From: Flavobacteriales bacterium
Lineage (GTDB): Bacteria; Bacteroidota; Bacteroidia; Flavobacteriales_F; PHOS-HE28
Length of the DNA stretch: 21,625 nucleotides
NCBI GenBank assembly: GCA_020635695.1
Contig: JACJZH010000020.1
Coordinates: 1-21,625, forward strand
Direction: 5' to 3'
Of the stretch, positions 14,302 through 21,609 are shown piece after piece. Positions within the stretch are counted from its first letter, which is position 1, and every line of letters begins with the position of its first letter. The notes under the pieces are model-generated. The model ran no database searches. It was given only the letters and a program-made list of their open reading frames with translations, and was not told where the DNA came from. The position numbers were made by a program, and so were the translations under genes.

Positions 14302-14999
14302 CGGGCACACTGGCACCGGCGTTGGTGCTGGGGCTGGTCGGCAGTGCCCACTGCATCGGCATGTGCGGGCCCCTGGCGCTGGCGGTCCCCTCGGCAGGGC
14401 GCGGCTGGTCGGGACGCCTGGCCGGCGGACTTCTGCTGAACGGTGGGCGGGTGGTGACCTACATGCTGCTCGGCGGACTGTTCGGGACCTTCGGACGGGG
14501 TCTGGCGCTCGCGGGCGTGCAACAGGGTGTCAGCATCACGCTCGGCGTCCTGATCCTGGCGGGCCTGATCGCGCCTGCGCTGGTGAACGCCGGCTGGCTT
14601 TCGCGCGGTCCCGCCACGTTGGTGATGCGTCTTCAAGGGATCATGGCACGGCAACTTCGGCGCACTTCGCCAGGTGGGCTGTTCATCACCGGTCTGTTGA
14701 ACGGACTGCTTCCCTGCGGCCTGGTGTACCTGGCGGTGGCGGGTGCGCTGGCCACGAACGGAGCGTTGGAAGGAGCGGCCTTCATGGCCGTCTTCGGCCT
14801 GGCCACCTGGCCGGCGCTGTTGGCCGTGCGGCTGGGGGGAGGTGCGCTTTCGATGCGCTGGCGCGGGATCCTGCGCCGGGCCACGCCCTACGTGATCGGA
14901 GCCATGGCCCTGCTCTTCATCCTGCGTGGCATGGGGCTGGGCATCCCGTACGTGAGTCCTGAACTCCACGCGCCGATGGCCGTGGAAGGCTGCCCCTGA
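14298..14999 (+). CDS. Polytopic membrane protein, TauE/SafE- or UreH_2-like, last gene of the cco operon
   Basis: The 233-residue hydrophobic protein has about six membrane spans. GSAHCIGMCGPLA (15-27) carries Cys19 and Cys23, and LLPCGLVYLA carries Cys140. These two motifs mark the UreH_2 / sulfite-exporter-like group, related in topology to DsbD/CcdA-type membrane domains. In Bacteroidetes it is regularly found behind ccoG-ccoH. Its position and conserved cysteines suggest copper or thiol handling during cbb3 assembly, but the substrate is not shown by the sequence. It overlaps ccoH by 4 bases. Its TGA abuts the crtZ stop on the other strand with no spacer. Confidence 0.8.
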   Translation: MTGTLAPALVLGLVGSAHCIGMCGPLALAVPSAGRGWSGRLAGGLLLNGGRVVTYMLLGGLFGTFGRGLALAGVQQGVSITLGVLILAGLIAPALVNAGWLSRGPATLVMRLQGIMARQLRRTSPGGLFITGLLNGLLPCGLVYLAVAGALATNGALEGAAFMAVFGLATWPALLAVRLGGGALSMRWRGILRRATPYVIGAMALLFILRGMGLGIPYVSPELHAPMAVEGCP

Positions 15000-15485
15000 T
15001 CAGGCGGCCGTCTGCCTGCGCATGCTCTCCCGCGCTTCCCGGAAGTACTTGAAGGGCACCACCAGCATGCCGAAGCATTCACCATCCTCCTTCCCCAGGT
15101 GCTTGTGGTGCACCTTGTGCGCACGGCGCACGCCCAGGAAATAGACGTTCCGGGAAGTGCGGAGCCATTTGATGCGCTGGTGGATGAACACCTCGTGCAC
15201 GATGAAGTACGCGATGCCGTACAACAGGATCCCCAGGCCGATCCACAACCAGGGGGTGTGAAGCCCCTTCAGGCTGCCCACGATGAACAGCACCATGGAG
15301 GGAATGGCGAAGATCAGGAAGAAGGAGTCGTTGTATTCCAGGAAGCCGTAGTGGTCCTTGCGGTGGTGGTCCCTGTGCAGCGACCACAGGAAGCCATGCA
15401 TCACGTACTTGTGCGTGGCCCAGGCCACGAACTCCATGAACACGAACGTGGCGGCGACGATCCCGACGATGGCCCAGGTGCTCAT
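15000..15485 (-). CDS. crtZ: Beta-carotene hydroxylase (CrtZ-type, fatty acid hydroxylase superfamily)
   Basis: The 161-residue membrane di-iron enzyme has the full histidine set: HX4H (His25, His30), HX2HH (His37, His40, His41), HEVFIH (His97, His102) and HX2HH (His123, His126, His127). Length and motifs fit bacterial CrtZ, which adds 3-hydroxyl groups to beta-ionone rings to make zeaxanthin. It has about four hydrophobic segments. It is the last gene of the carotenoid operon and its start overlaps the stop of the SRPBCC gene by 4 bases. A beta-cyclised substrate needs a lycopene cyclase, which is not in the window. Confidence 0.93.
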   Translation of the reverse strand: MSTWAIVGIVAATFVFMEFVAWATHKYVMHGFLWSLHRDHHRKDHYGFLEYNDSFFLIFAIPSMVLFIVGSLKGLHTPWLWIGLGILLYGIAYFIVHEVFIHQRIKWLRTSRNVYFLGVRRAHKVHHKHLGKEDGECFGMLVVPFKYFREARESMRRQTAA

Positions 15486-15952
15486 GCGGCGCGCTTGCGG
15501 AACAGGGTCTCCAAGGTGGCGAAACGGTAGTCGAAGATGTGCTTCAACCGCTTCTTCACAAAGATATCATGGAGCAGTTCCCCCAGGGGGCCGAACGGCA
15601 GTTCGTATTCGACGCGGTCCCGCATCATCACACCGCCATCCACCGGCTCGAAGGTGTGCAGGTGCCACCAGCGTTTGTAGGGGCCCTTCAGCTGCGTGTC
15701 CACGAAGCGATGGGGAGCCTCCACCTGTTCGATCAGGGTCACCCAGGTGAGCGGGATGCCCAGCATGGGCTTCACCGTGTAGGTGATGCGCTGGCCGGCG
15801 TGGGCGGGTCCGTCATCGAAAGGTTCGCGGATCCGGAAGCCCATGTCCGCCGGCGTGATGCGGGCCAGGTTGCGCGGCGTGCTGAAGAACTCCCAGGCCT
15901 CCTCCAGGGACACCGGCAGGAACTGTTCGCGCTGGAGGACGTGCTTCGCCAT
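15482..15952 (-). CDS. SRPBCC/START-like domain protein of the carotenoid operon
   Basis: The 156-residue soluble protein begins HVLQREQFLPVSLEEAWEFFSTPRNLARITP, the typical start of the SRPBCC hydrophobic-ligand-binding fold (polyketide cyclase/CDI-like). It continues with WVTLIEQVEAPHRFVDTQLKGPYKRWWHLHTFEP and a C-terminal helix. Members of this group bind or modify hydrophobic molecules. A role in carotenoid or lipid handling is suggested only by its place between phrB and crtZ. It starts 3 bases after the 53-aa gene and overlaps crtZ by 4 bases. Function is not known. Confidence 0.85.
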   Translation of the reverse strand: MAKHVLQREQFLPVSLEEAWEFFSTPRNLARITPADMGFRIREPFDDGPAHAGQRITYTVKPMLGIPLTWVTLIEQVEAPHRFVDTQLKGPYKRWWHLHTFEPVDGGVMMRDRVEYELPFGPLGELLHDIFVKKRLKHIFDYRFATLETLFRKRAA

Positions 15953-15955
15953 GGT

Positions 15956-16117
15956 TCAACCGATGATCTCGGCCTTGGGATAGCGCTCCTTCCAGAACTT
16001 GAAGGCCTTCATGCTGGCCAGGGTCACCACCGTGCGGTGGTCCAGGCGCACCTTGATGGCCTTCAGGCCTTCCTTCACGGGCTGGGTCAGGATCAGTTGT
16101 TTCTTCTTTCTCGGCAT
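15956..16117 (-). CDS. 53-residue basic protein of unknown function
   Basis: The protein starts MPRKKKQLILTQPVKEGLKA and ends FKFWKERYPKAEIIG, 53 residues. It is not a member of any family that can be named with confidence. Evidence that it is real: it fills the gap between phrB and the SRPBCC gene exactly (4 bases after the former, 3 before the latter), it follows the operon's strand and packing, and its third positions are strongly G/C. It is highly basic at the N-terminus (RKKK), has no signal peptide or membrane span, and alternates hydrophobic and charged residues as a small folded or nucleic-acid-binding protein might. Confidence 0.75.
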   Translation of the reverse strand: MPRKKKQLILTQPVKEGLKAIKVRLDHRTVVTLASMKAFKFWKERYPKAEIIG

Positions 16118-16121
16118 GGCT

Positions 16122-17474
16122 TCAGGGGAACAGTCGGGGTTGGACCTTGGTTCTCGTGTCGGCCCCGTCGAGCGCCTCCTTGTAGGTGGCTATCGCTCGC
16201 TTGCGGGCCACTTCGTGAACGACGATGGGTGCGGGATAGTTCCCCGTGCCATGCTCAGGCACCCATCGTTTCACATACTTTAACGAAGGGTCGAACTTCT
16301 CCAGCTGGAGCTTCGGATTGAAGACCCGGAAGTAGGGTGCCGCATCACAGCCGGAACCGGCGGCCCATTGCCAGCCTCCGTTGTTGCTGCTGAGCTCGAA
16401 GTCCAGGAGCTTCGCGGCGAAGTACGCCTCTCCCCAACGCCAGTCGATCAGCAGGTGTTTCGTGAGGAAGCTGGCCACCACCATGCGCACCCGGTTGTGC
16501 ATGAAACCGGTGGCGTTCAGCTCGCGCATGCCCGCGTCCACCAATGGATAGCCCGTGCGCCCTTCGCACCAGGCCGCGAACTCGTCCTCGTCGTTGCGCC
16601 AGGGAATGCCATCGTAAGCCGGACGGAAGCTCGTGTCGACCACCTGCGGGAAATGCCACAACACCTGCATGAAGAACTCCCGCCAGATCAGCTCGTTCAG
16701 GTAGGTGGAACTGATGCCGCGTGACCGGCGCACGAGTTCCCGAACGCTCACCGTACCGAAACGCAGATGCATGCTCATGCGGCTGGTGCCCGCAATGGAC
16801 GGTGTGTTCCGCGTGCGGGCGTAGTGGTGGAGCAGGTCGTCGTCCAGCGTGGTGGGAGGCACCTCCAGGTCGGTGGGGCGGAAGCCGATATCGGCCAGCG
16901 TGGGCAGGCCCAAGGGCTCGCAGGATGCCAGGCGGTCCAGGCGCTCGCGGCTGGGGAAGGCCTGTTCCATGTCCGGCGTGAACCGCGCCCGCCATTTGCG
17001 CATGTAGGGTGTGTAGACGGTGTAGGCGCCACCGTCGTCCTTCACCACCTCGTCGCGTTCGAAGATGGAGATGTCCTTCACCGTGTGGAAGTCGACACCC
17101 CGGTCACGGAGCAGTTCCATCACATCCCGATCGCGTGCAACGGCATAGGGCTCGTGGTCGTGTGCCGCGTACACGGCCTTCACGGGGAAACGCTCCAATA
17201 GGTCCTTCCATACCTCCACGGGCCGGCCATGCTCCACCAGCAGGCTTCCCCCGAGGGCTTCCAGCTCCTGCTTCAGTGCCGAGAGCGTGCGGTGTATGAA
17301 GTCCACCCGGCGGTCCTCCCGGTCTTCCAGCCGCTCAAGGATGTTCGTGTCGAAGATGAAGAGCGGCAGCACTTCGCCACCTTCCTCGAGGGCCCGGAAC
17401 AGGGCATGATTATCCTCCAGCCGCAGGTCCCGGCGCAGCCAACAGATGGTGATGGCCGGTCCTGTGCCGCTCAT
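16122..17474 (-). CDS. phrB: Deoxyribodipyrimidine photolyase (cryptochrome/photolyase family)
   Basis: The 450-residue flavoprotein repairs UV-induced pyrimidine dimers using blue light. The N-terminal alpha/beta domain starts ITICWLRRDLRLEDNHAL, typical of class I photolyases. The FAD domain holds LIWREFFMQVLWHFP, the NRVRMVVASFLTKHLL helix and SSNNGGWQW (362-370), followed by AAPYFRVFNP. Trp368 and Trp370 align with the electron-transfer region around Trp382 of the E. coli enzyme. The ATG at 17474 overlaps the folE stop by 4 bases; a longer open frame upstream is only the shadow of folE. Cotranscription with folE suggests a folate antenna (methenyl-THF), though the cofactor cannot be read from sequence alone. 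Confidence 0.95.
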   Translation of the reverse strand: MSGTGPAITICWLRRDLRLEDNHALFRALEEGGEVLPLFIFDTNILERLEDREDRRVDFIHRTLSALKQELEALGGSLLVEHGRPVEVWKDLLERFPVKAVYAAHDHEPYAVARDRDVMELLRDRGVDFHTVKDISIFERDEVVKDDGGAYTVYTPYMRKWRARFTPDMEQAFPSRERLDRLASCEPLGLPTLADIGFRPTDLEVPPTTLDDDLLHHYARTRNTPSIAGTSRMSMHLRFGTVSVRELVRRSRGISSTYLNELIWREFFMQVLWHFPQVVDTSFRPAYDGIPWRNDEDEFAAWCEGRTGYPLVDAGMRELNATGFMHNRVRMVVASFLTKHLLIDWRWGEAYFAAKLLDFELSSNNGGWQWAAGSGCDAAPYFRVFNPKLQLEKFDPSLKYVKRWVPEHGTGNYPAPIVVHEVARKRAIATYKEALDGADTRTKVQPRLFP

Positions 17475-18142
17475 GCGCGAACGTGACCAAGGAACTGCTC
17501 CTGGGTGTGCGGGTCCAGGAACCGTCCGCTGAAATGACTGGTCACCGTGCGGCTGTCCTCGTCCTTCACGCCACGCAGTTTCACGCACATGTGCTCGGCG
17601 TCGATCAGCACGGCCACGTCCTCGGTCCCGAGAACGCGCTTGAGCTCGGCCGCGATCTGCTCGGTGAGGCGCTCCTGCACCTGCGGCCGGGCCGCGTAGT
17701 ACTTCACGATGCGGTCCAGCTTGCTGAGCCCGATCACCTTGCCGCTGGAGAAGTACGCCACCGCGGCCTTGCCGAGGATGGGGACGAAGTGGTGCTCGCA
17801 AAAGGAGTGGACGCCGATCCCGTGCTCCACCAGCATGCCGGCATAACCGTAGCGGTTCTCGAACAGGGTGGGCTTGGGCTTGTTGGTGGGTTTCAAGCCG
17901 CTGAACACCTCGTTCACGAACATCTTCGCCACGCGGCGCGGGGTTCCCTTCAGGCTGTCGTCGGCCAGGTCCAGGCCCAGCGTGTGCATGATCTGCTCGA
18001 AGTGGTGCGCGATGGTGGCGACCTTCTCCGCGTCCGTATGCGCGAAGGCGTCAGGCCGCATCGGCGTGGCCACCGCCTCGGGCAGGTCGGCATCCGGGTG
18101 GTCCAGGGCGGGATGGGGGAGCACGGCTCCGTTGGTCTTCAT
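17471..18142 (-). CDS. folE: GTP cyclohydrolase I
   Basis: The 223-residue enzyme converts GTP to 7,8-dihydroneopterin triphosphate, the first step toward folate and pterins. Zinc ligands are Cys115 and His118 in SFCEHHFVPI and Cys186 in EHMCVKLRG; the 71-residue spacing between the two Cys equals that of E. coli FolE (110, 181). GKVIGLSKLDRIV and RPQVQERLT are typical of the family. The ATG at 18142 (MKTNGAVLPHP) is chosen because the upstream open frame is a shadow of idi. It begins 14 bases after idi and overlaps phrB by 4 bases. A folE inside a photolyase/carotenoid operon may serve pterin or folate cofactor supply in light rather than housekeeping needs; this is inference. Confidence 0.96.
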   Translation of the reverse strand: MKTNGAVLPHPALDHPDADLPEAVATPMRPDAFAHTDAEKVATIAHHFEQIMHTLGLDLADDSLKGTPRRVAKMFVNEVFSGLKPTNKPKPTLFENRYGYAGMLVEHGIGVHSFCEHHFVPILGKAAVAYFSSGKVIGLSKLDRIVKYYAARPQVQERLTEQIAAELKRVLGTEDVAVLIDAEHMCVKLRGVKDEDSRTVTSHFSGRFLDPHTQEQFLGHVRA

Positions 18143-18156
18143 GGTCTCGGTGGTGT

Positions 18157-18702
18157 TCAGGCGCGGTCCCGGAGCAGTTCGCGGTGCCTGAGCACCTCGT
18201 TCCAGCACGCCCGGAACCAAACGGTGAAGGCCTCCGGATCGTTCGCCAGTTCGTCCGTCACCACCTCGGGCCGTACCCAGCGCCAGGCCGACGCTTCCGT
18301 GGGGTCGGGCGAGGGTTCGCCGGCATGCACGGCAAAGAACACGTGGTCCAGTTCGTGCTCGGTGAGTCCGTTGCCGAAAGGCGCGCGGTAGATGAAATGG
18401 AAGCGGTGTTCCACGGCGGTGTCGATGCCCATCTCCTCCCAGAGGCGGCGGCGGGCGGCCAGTGCGGTGTCCTCTCCTGGTCGGGGATGGCTGCAGCAGG
18501 TGTTGGTCCACAGGCCAGCGCTGTGGTACTTGCCATCGGCCCGGCGTTGCAGGAGCAGCCTGCCATCGGGGTGGAAGACGAACACCGAGAAGGCCCGGTG
18601 CAGCAGCCCCTGCTGGTGCGCCTCCAGCTTGCCCATGCGGCCGGTCTCCTCGTCGCGCTCGTTCACGAGCACCACCTGTTCGCTCCGTTCCTCGTCGGTC
18701 AT
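18157..18702 (-). CDS. idi: Isopentenyl-diphosphate delta-isomerase, type I
   Basis: The 181-residue Nudix-fold enzyme interconverts IPP and DMAPP. Key residues are visible: the catalytic Cys70 in TNTCCSHP, metal-binding His29, His35 and His72, and Glu115/Glu117 in GLTEHELDHVF. The Nudix-like helix GEDTALAARRRLWEEMGI is 76-93. It begins 4 bases after crtB. Its presence raises DMAPP for carotenoid chain synthesis. Confidence 0.95.
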   Translation of the reverse strand: MTDEERSEQVVLVNERDEETGRMGKLEAHQQGLLHRAFSVFVFHPDGRLLLQRRADGKYHSAGLWTNTCCSHPRPGEDTALAARRRLWEEMGIDTAVEHRFHFIYRAPFGNGLTEHELDHVFFAVHAGEPSPDPTEASAWRWVRPEVVTDELANDPEAFTVWFRACWNEVLRHRELLRDRA

Positions 18703-18706
18703 GGGT

Positions 18707-19549
18707 TCAAAGCAGGCCGAAGCTGTGCTTCAGGTAGCTGGTGGTGAGCAGGGCGATCTTCCGGCGGTTGCGCACCCGGACGCGTTCCTGAAGGATGCGT
18801 TCGGTGGGCAGCGCCTGGATCTTCCGGAAGAGGTTCATGTAGTAGATGTAGGCCATGTACACACCGAAGCGCGCTCCCTGGGGCAGTTGGCGGATGCCCT
18901 CCAGCGCAGCGCGGAAATCGTCGTCGATCTCGCCTTCGATGCGGCGCTTGTCCTCGGCGCTCATGTTCCGCACATCGACGCCTGGGAAGTAGGTGCGGCC
19001 CAGGTTCACGTGGTCGTCCTTCAGGTCGCGCAGGAAGTTCACCTTCTGGAAGGCGGCTCCCAGGCGCATGGCGGAGGGCTTCAACCGCTGGTACAACGCA
19101 TCGTCGCCCTCGCAGAACACGCGCAGGCACATGAGCCCGACCACCTCGGCGGAGCCCAGGATGTAGAGCTCGTAGGACTCCCGATCGTGCGCGTGGTCCG
19201 TGAGGTCCATCTCCATGCTGCGCAGGAAGGTGTCGTACAGCTCCTCCTCGATGCCGTAGGTGTTCACCACCCGCTGGAAGCTGTGCAGGATGGGGTTCAG
19301 GCTGATGCCGTCGGCGATGGCCTTGTAGGTGTCCGCGCGGAACCGGGCCATCAGGTCCACTTTGTCGTGGTCATGGAAGGTGTCCACGATCTCGTCGGCG
19401 AAGCGGACGAAGCCGTAGATGGCGTAGATGGGGTCGTGGAATCGCTTGTGCAGGGAGCGGATGCCCAGCGAGAAGGAGGTGCTGTAGCTCCGGGTCGTGT
19501 GCCTGCTCGCCTTGAGGCACACACGATCGTAAAGGGCGATGGTGTTCAT
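18707..19549 (-). CDS. crtB: Phytoene synthase
   Basis: The 280-residue enzyme condenses two GGPP into 15-cis-phytoene. Both aspartate-rich Mg2+ sites are present: Asp52/Asp56 in FADEIVDTFHD, and Asp175/Asp179 in QKVNFLRDLKDD. RSYSTSF (20-26) and RTYFPG also match squalene/phytoene synthases. Its position directly behind crtI, with a 4-base ATGA overlap, supports phytoene over squalene as the product. GGPP synthase is not in the window and must be encoded elsewhere. Confidence 0.96.
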   Translation of the reverse strand: MNTIALYDRVCLKASRHTTRSYSTSFSLGIRSLHKRFHDPIYAIYGFVRFADEIVDTFHDHDKVDLMARFRADTYKAIADGISLNPILHSFQRVVNTYGIEEELYDTFLRSMEMDLTDHAHDRESYELYILGSAEVVGLMCLRVFCEGDDALYQRLKPSAMRLGAAFQKVNFLRDLKDDHVNLGRTYFPGVDVRNMSAEDKRRIEGEIDDDFRAALEGIRQLPQGARFGVYMAYIYYMNLFRKIQALPTERILQERVRVRNRRKIALLTTSYLKHSFGLL

Positions 19550-21033
19550 GCGCGAAGACGGTGCTTGGCGTGTTCCTGTTCGATGAGGTCGGCCACCACC
19601 TGCCCGCTGATCAGCGTGGGGGGCACGCCGGGTCCGGGCACGGTGAGCTGGCCGGTGAAGTAGAGGCCTTTCACCTTCCGGCTCTTGATGCGCGGCTTCA
19701 GCACGGCGGTCTGGGTGAGCGTGTTGGCCAGGCCGTAGGCATTGCCCCGGAAGGAGTTGTAGTCGTTCACGAAGTCGTTGATGCAGAAGCTGCGCTGCAG
19801 CACCAGATGGGCCCGCAGGTCCACCCCGGTGTGCCTGGTCAGGCGGTCCAGCGTGAGCTGCAGGTAGCGTTCGCGCACTTCGGGCGTATCCTCCAGACCC
19901 GGCGCGATGGGGATCAGCACCACCATGTTCTCATGGCCCGCCGGGGCCACCGAGGGGTCGGTCTTGGTGCCACAGCTGGTGTAGAGCAACGGGCGCGTGG
20001 GCCACTTGGGATCGTCGTAGATCTCACGGGCGTGCTGGTCCAGCGGCTCGTCGAAGAAGAGGTTGTGGTGCTCCATCCGCGGAAGTTCGCGGTCGAAGCC
20101 CAGGTAGAACAGCAGGGAGGAGGGGGCCATCACGCGGCCCTTCCAATAGCTCTCGCTGTAAGTGCGGTGCTCCGGGGCCAGCAGGTTCTCGGCGTGGTGA
20201 TAGTCGGCGGCGGCAACCACCACATCGGCACGCAGCTCCTCACCGTTCACCTGCACACCTGCCGCCCGGCCGTCCTCGACCAGGATGCGCTCCACGGGGC
20301 TGTCCGTACGCAGGTCCACGCCCTCCTCCCGCGCCAGCTTCACCATGGCGTCGATGATCCGGCCCATGCCGCCCATCGGGTACCAGGTTCCGAGGGACAT
20401 GTCGGCGTAGTTCATCAGGCTGTAGAGCGCCGGCGTGTTCTGCGGGGTGGCTCCGAGGAACAGCACCGGGAACTCCATGAGCTGCCGCAGCCGCTGGTCC
20501 TTGAAGTATTTCGCCACATGTTTTCTCAGCGAGGTGAACACGCTCACCTTCAGCATGCCGCTCATCACCTTGGGCAGCATGAACTCCGACCAGTTCAGTG
20601 CCGGGCGGTAGACCAGCTCGTTCATGCCGAGCTCGTACTTGATCTTCGCCTCGGCGAGGAACTTCCTCAACTGCTCACCAGCGCCGGGTTCCACCCGTTC
20701 GAAGAAGGCCTCGAGCTCCTCCATCCGGGCGGGGATCATCCAATGGTCATCGGGTCCGAAGACCACCTGGTAGCTGGGGTCCAGCCGCACCAGGTCATAC
20801 TGGTCCTTCACGGTGCGGCCGAAGCGGGCGAAGTATTGCTCGAACACCTCGGGCATCCAGTACCAGCTGGGCCCCATGTCGAAGGTGAAGCCGGCCTCCC
20901 GAAGCACACGCGCACGGCCACCTGGCTGGGTGTTCTTCTCCAGAAGCGTCACCCGGTGACCCTTGTGGGCCAGGGAGGTGGCGGCGCTGAGCCCGGCGAA
21001 GCCGGAGCCGATGACGATGGCGCTGGGGTTCAC
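19546..21033 (-). CDS. crtI: Phytoene desaturase (CrtI family)
   Basis: The 495-residue FAD-dependent enzyme desaturates phytoene toward lycopene. The N-terminal dinucleotide fold is GSGFAG (9-14), followed by LLEKNTQPGGRARV, then FDMGPSWYWMP. The C-terminus holds the CrtI signature GLYFTGQLTVPGPGVPP. The start is taken as the GTG at 21033, because the Rossmann strand begins six residues later and no Met precedes it. This GTG overlaps the sigma factor stop as GTGA (21030-21033), matching the other 4-base overlaps in the operon. An in-frame extension upstream is a shadow of the sigma factor gene. Confidence 0.95.
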   Translation of the reverse strand: MNPSAIVIGSGFAGLSAATSLAHKGHRVTLLEKNTQPGGRARVLREAGFTFDMGPSWYWMPEVFEQYFARFGRTVKDQYDLVRLDPSYQVVFGPDDHWMIPARMEELEAFFERVEPGAGEQLRKFLAEAKIKYELGMNELVYRPALNWSEFMLPKVMSGMLKVSVFTSLRKHVAKYFKDQRLRQLMEFPVLFLGATPQNTPALYSLMNYADMSLGTWYPMGGMGRIIDAMVKLAREEGVDLRTDSPVERILVEDGRAAGVQVNGEELRADVVVAAADYHHAENLLAPEHRTYSESYWKGRVMAPSSLLFYLGFDRELPRMEHHNLFFDEPLDQHAREIYDDPKWPTRPLLYTSCGTKTDPSVAPAGHENMVVLIPIAPGLEDTPEVRERYLQLTLDRLTRHTGVDLRAHLVLQRSFCINDFVNDYNSFRGNAYGLANTLTQTAVLKPRIKSRKVKGLYFTGQLTVPGPGVPPTLISGQVVADLIEQEHAKHRLRA

Positions 21034-21536
21034 GCGGGGACCTTGTCGGTGAGCATGCGCATCAGGCGCTGCCGAGCTTGGAAGATACGGCTCTTCACGG
21101 TCCCGATGGGAATGCCCAGGTGTTCGGCGATCTCGTGGTACTTGTACCCTTCGTGGTGCATCAGGAAGGGCTCCCGGAAGGTGGCATCGAGCCGGTCCAG
21201 GCTGTCCTGGATCTCGCCCATGCGCACCCGGTTCTCGGGGCTGTTCGGCATCTGCACCCGGCGCACCTGGTCGCGCTCCTTCTCCACGCTGTTCATCAAC
21301 GTGTTGGTCCGCTTGGCCCGGCGGTGGTCGTTGATGAAGGTGTTCTTCATGATGGTGTAGAGCCAGGCCTTGAAGTTGGTGTTGTCCCGGAACTTGTCGC
21401 GGTAGGTGATCGCGCGGAGCATGCTCTCCTGCAACAGGTCCTGGGCGTCGTCGCGATCGCGGGTCAGGCTCAGGGCGAAGTAGTACAGCTGCTGCCGGAG
21501 GCCGAGAAGGTTCTGCTGGAACTCGAGGGTGGACAT
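21030..21536 (-). CDS. ECF-type RNA polymerase sigma factor heading the carotenoid operon
   Basis: The 168-residue sigma70-family protein has region 2 with DDAQDLLQESMLRA (29-42) and FKAWLYTIMKNTFIND (55-70), and region 4 with a helix-turn-helix, HEIAEHLGIPIGTVKSRIFQARQRL (134-158). It has no region 1 or 3, so it is ECF type. The ATG at 21536 is preferred over one at 21575, since the promoter -7 element covers 21573-21580. In other Bacteroidetes a sigma factor of this kind sits at the head of crt clusters, commonly with a MerR/CarH-type regulator; none is seen before the window ends. It may transcribe its own operon, but the promoter found here is of the housekeeping type. Confidence 0.92.
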   Translation of the reverse strand: MSTLEFQQNLLGLRQQLYYFALSLTRDRDDAQDLLQESMLRAITYRDKFRDNTNFKAWLYTIMKNTFINDHRRAKRTNTLMNSVEKERDQVRRVQMPNSPENRVRMGEIQDSLDRLDATFREPFLMHHEGYKYHEIAEHLGIPIGTVKSRIFQARQRLMRMLTDKVPA

Positions 21537-21566
21537 GGCAGTATTGTTTAAGTGTTGGGCGGAATG

Positions 21567-21576
21567 GTTCAACAAA
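21567..21576 (-). repeat. Proximal copy of 10-bp direct repeat TTTGTTGAAC
   Basis: GTTCAACAAA on the plus strand recurs exactly at 21610-21619. This copy covers the end of the -7 element and the predicted start site. The inner GTTCAAC is a near-palindrome (GTT-C-AAC), as expected for an operator half. Confidence 0.5.
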
Positions 21577-21580
21577 CGTA
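21573..21580 (-). promoter_or_regulatory. Carotenoid operon promoter, -7 element TACGTTTG
   Basis: On the minus strand TACGTTTG fits TANNTTTG exactly. A TTG (complement of 21601-21603) lies 20 bases upstream as the -33 element. The expected start is near 21569, giving a leader of about 33 bases before the ATG at 21536. This is the best-formed promoter in the window. Confidence 0.65.
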
Positions 21581-21609
21581 ATGGGCCATATCCGCATCTG
21601 CAAGTTTCT

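Noticed and set aside
15953..15961. GTTCAAC (as in the 21567/21610 repeats) at the start of the SRPBCC gene
   Set aside because: It is formed by the stop codon of the 53-aa gene and nearby bases inside an operon, without the flanking AAA. Likely coincidence.
17475..17801. N-terminal extension of the photolyase frame
   Set aside because: It lies inside folE in another frame. Photolyase similarity begins only at the ATG at 17474.
18143..18511. N-terminal extension of the folE frame
   Set aside because: It is the out-of-frame reading of idi. FolE-like sequence begins after the Met at 18142.
19561..21360. 599-codon open frame on the plus strand opposite crtI and the sigma factor
   Set aside because: It spans two real genes on the other strand and has no recognisable domain or promoter.
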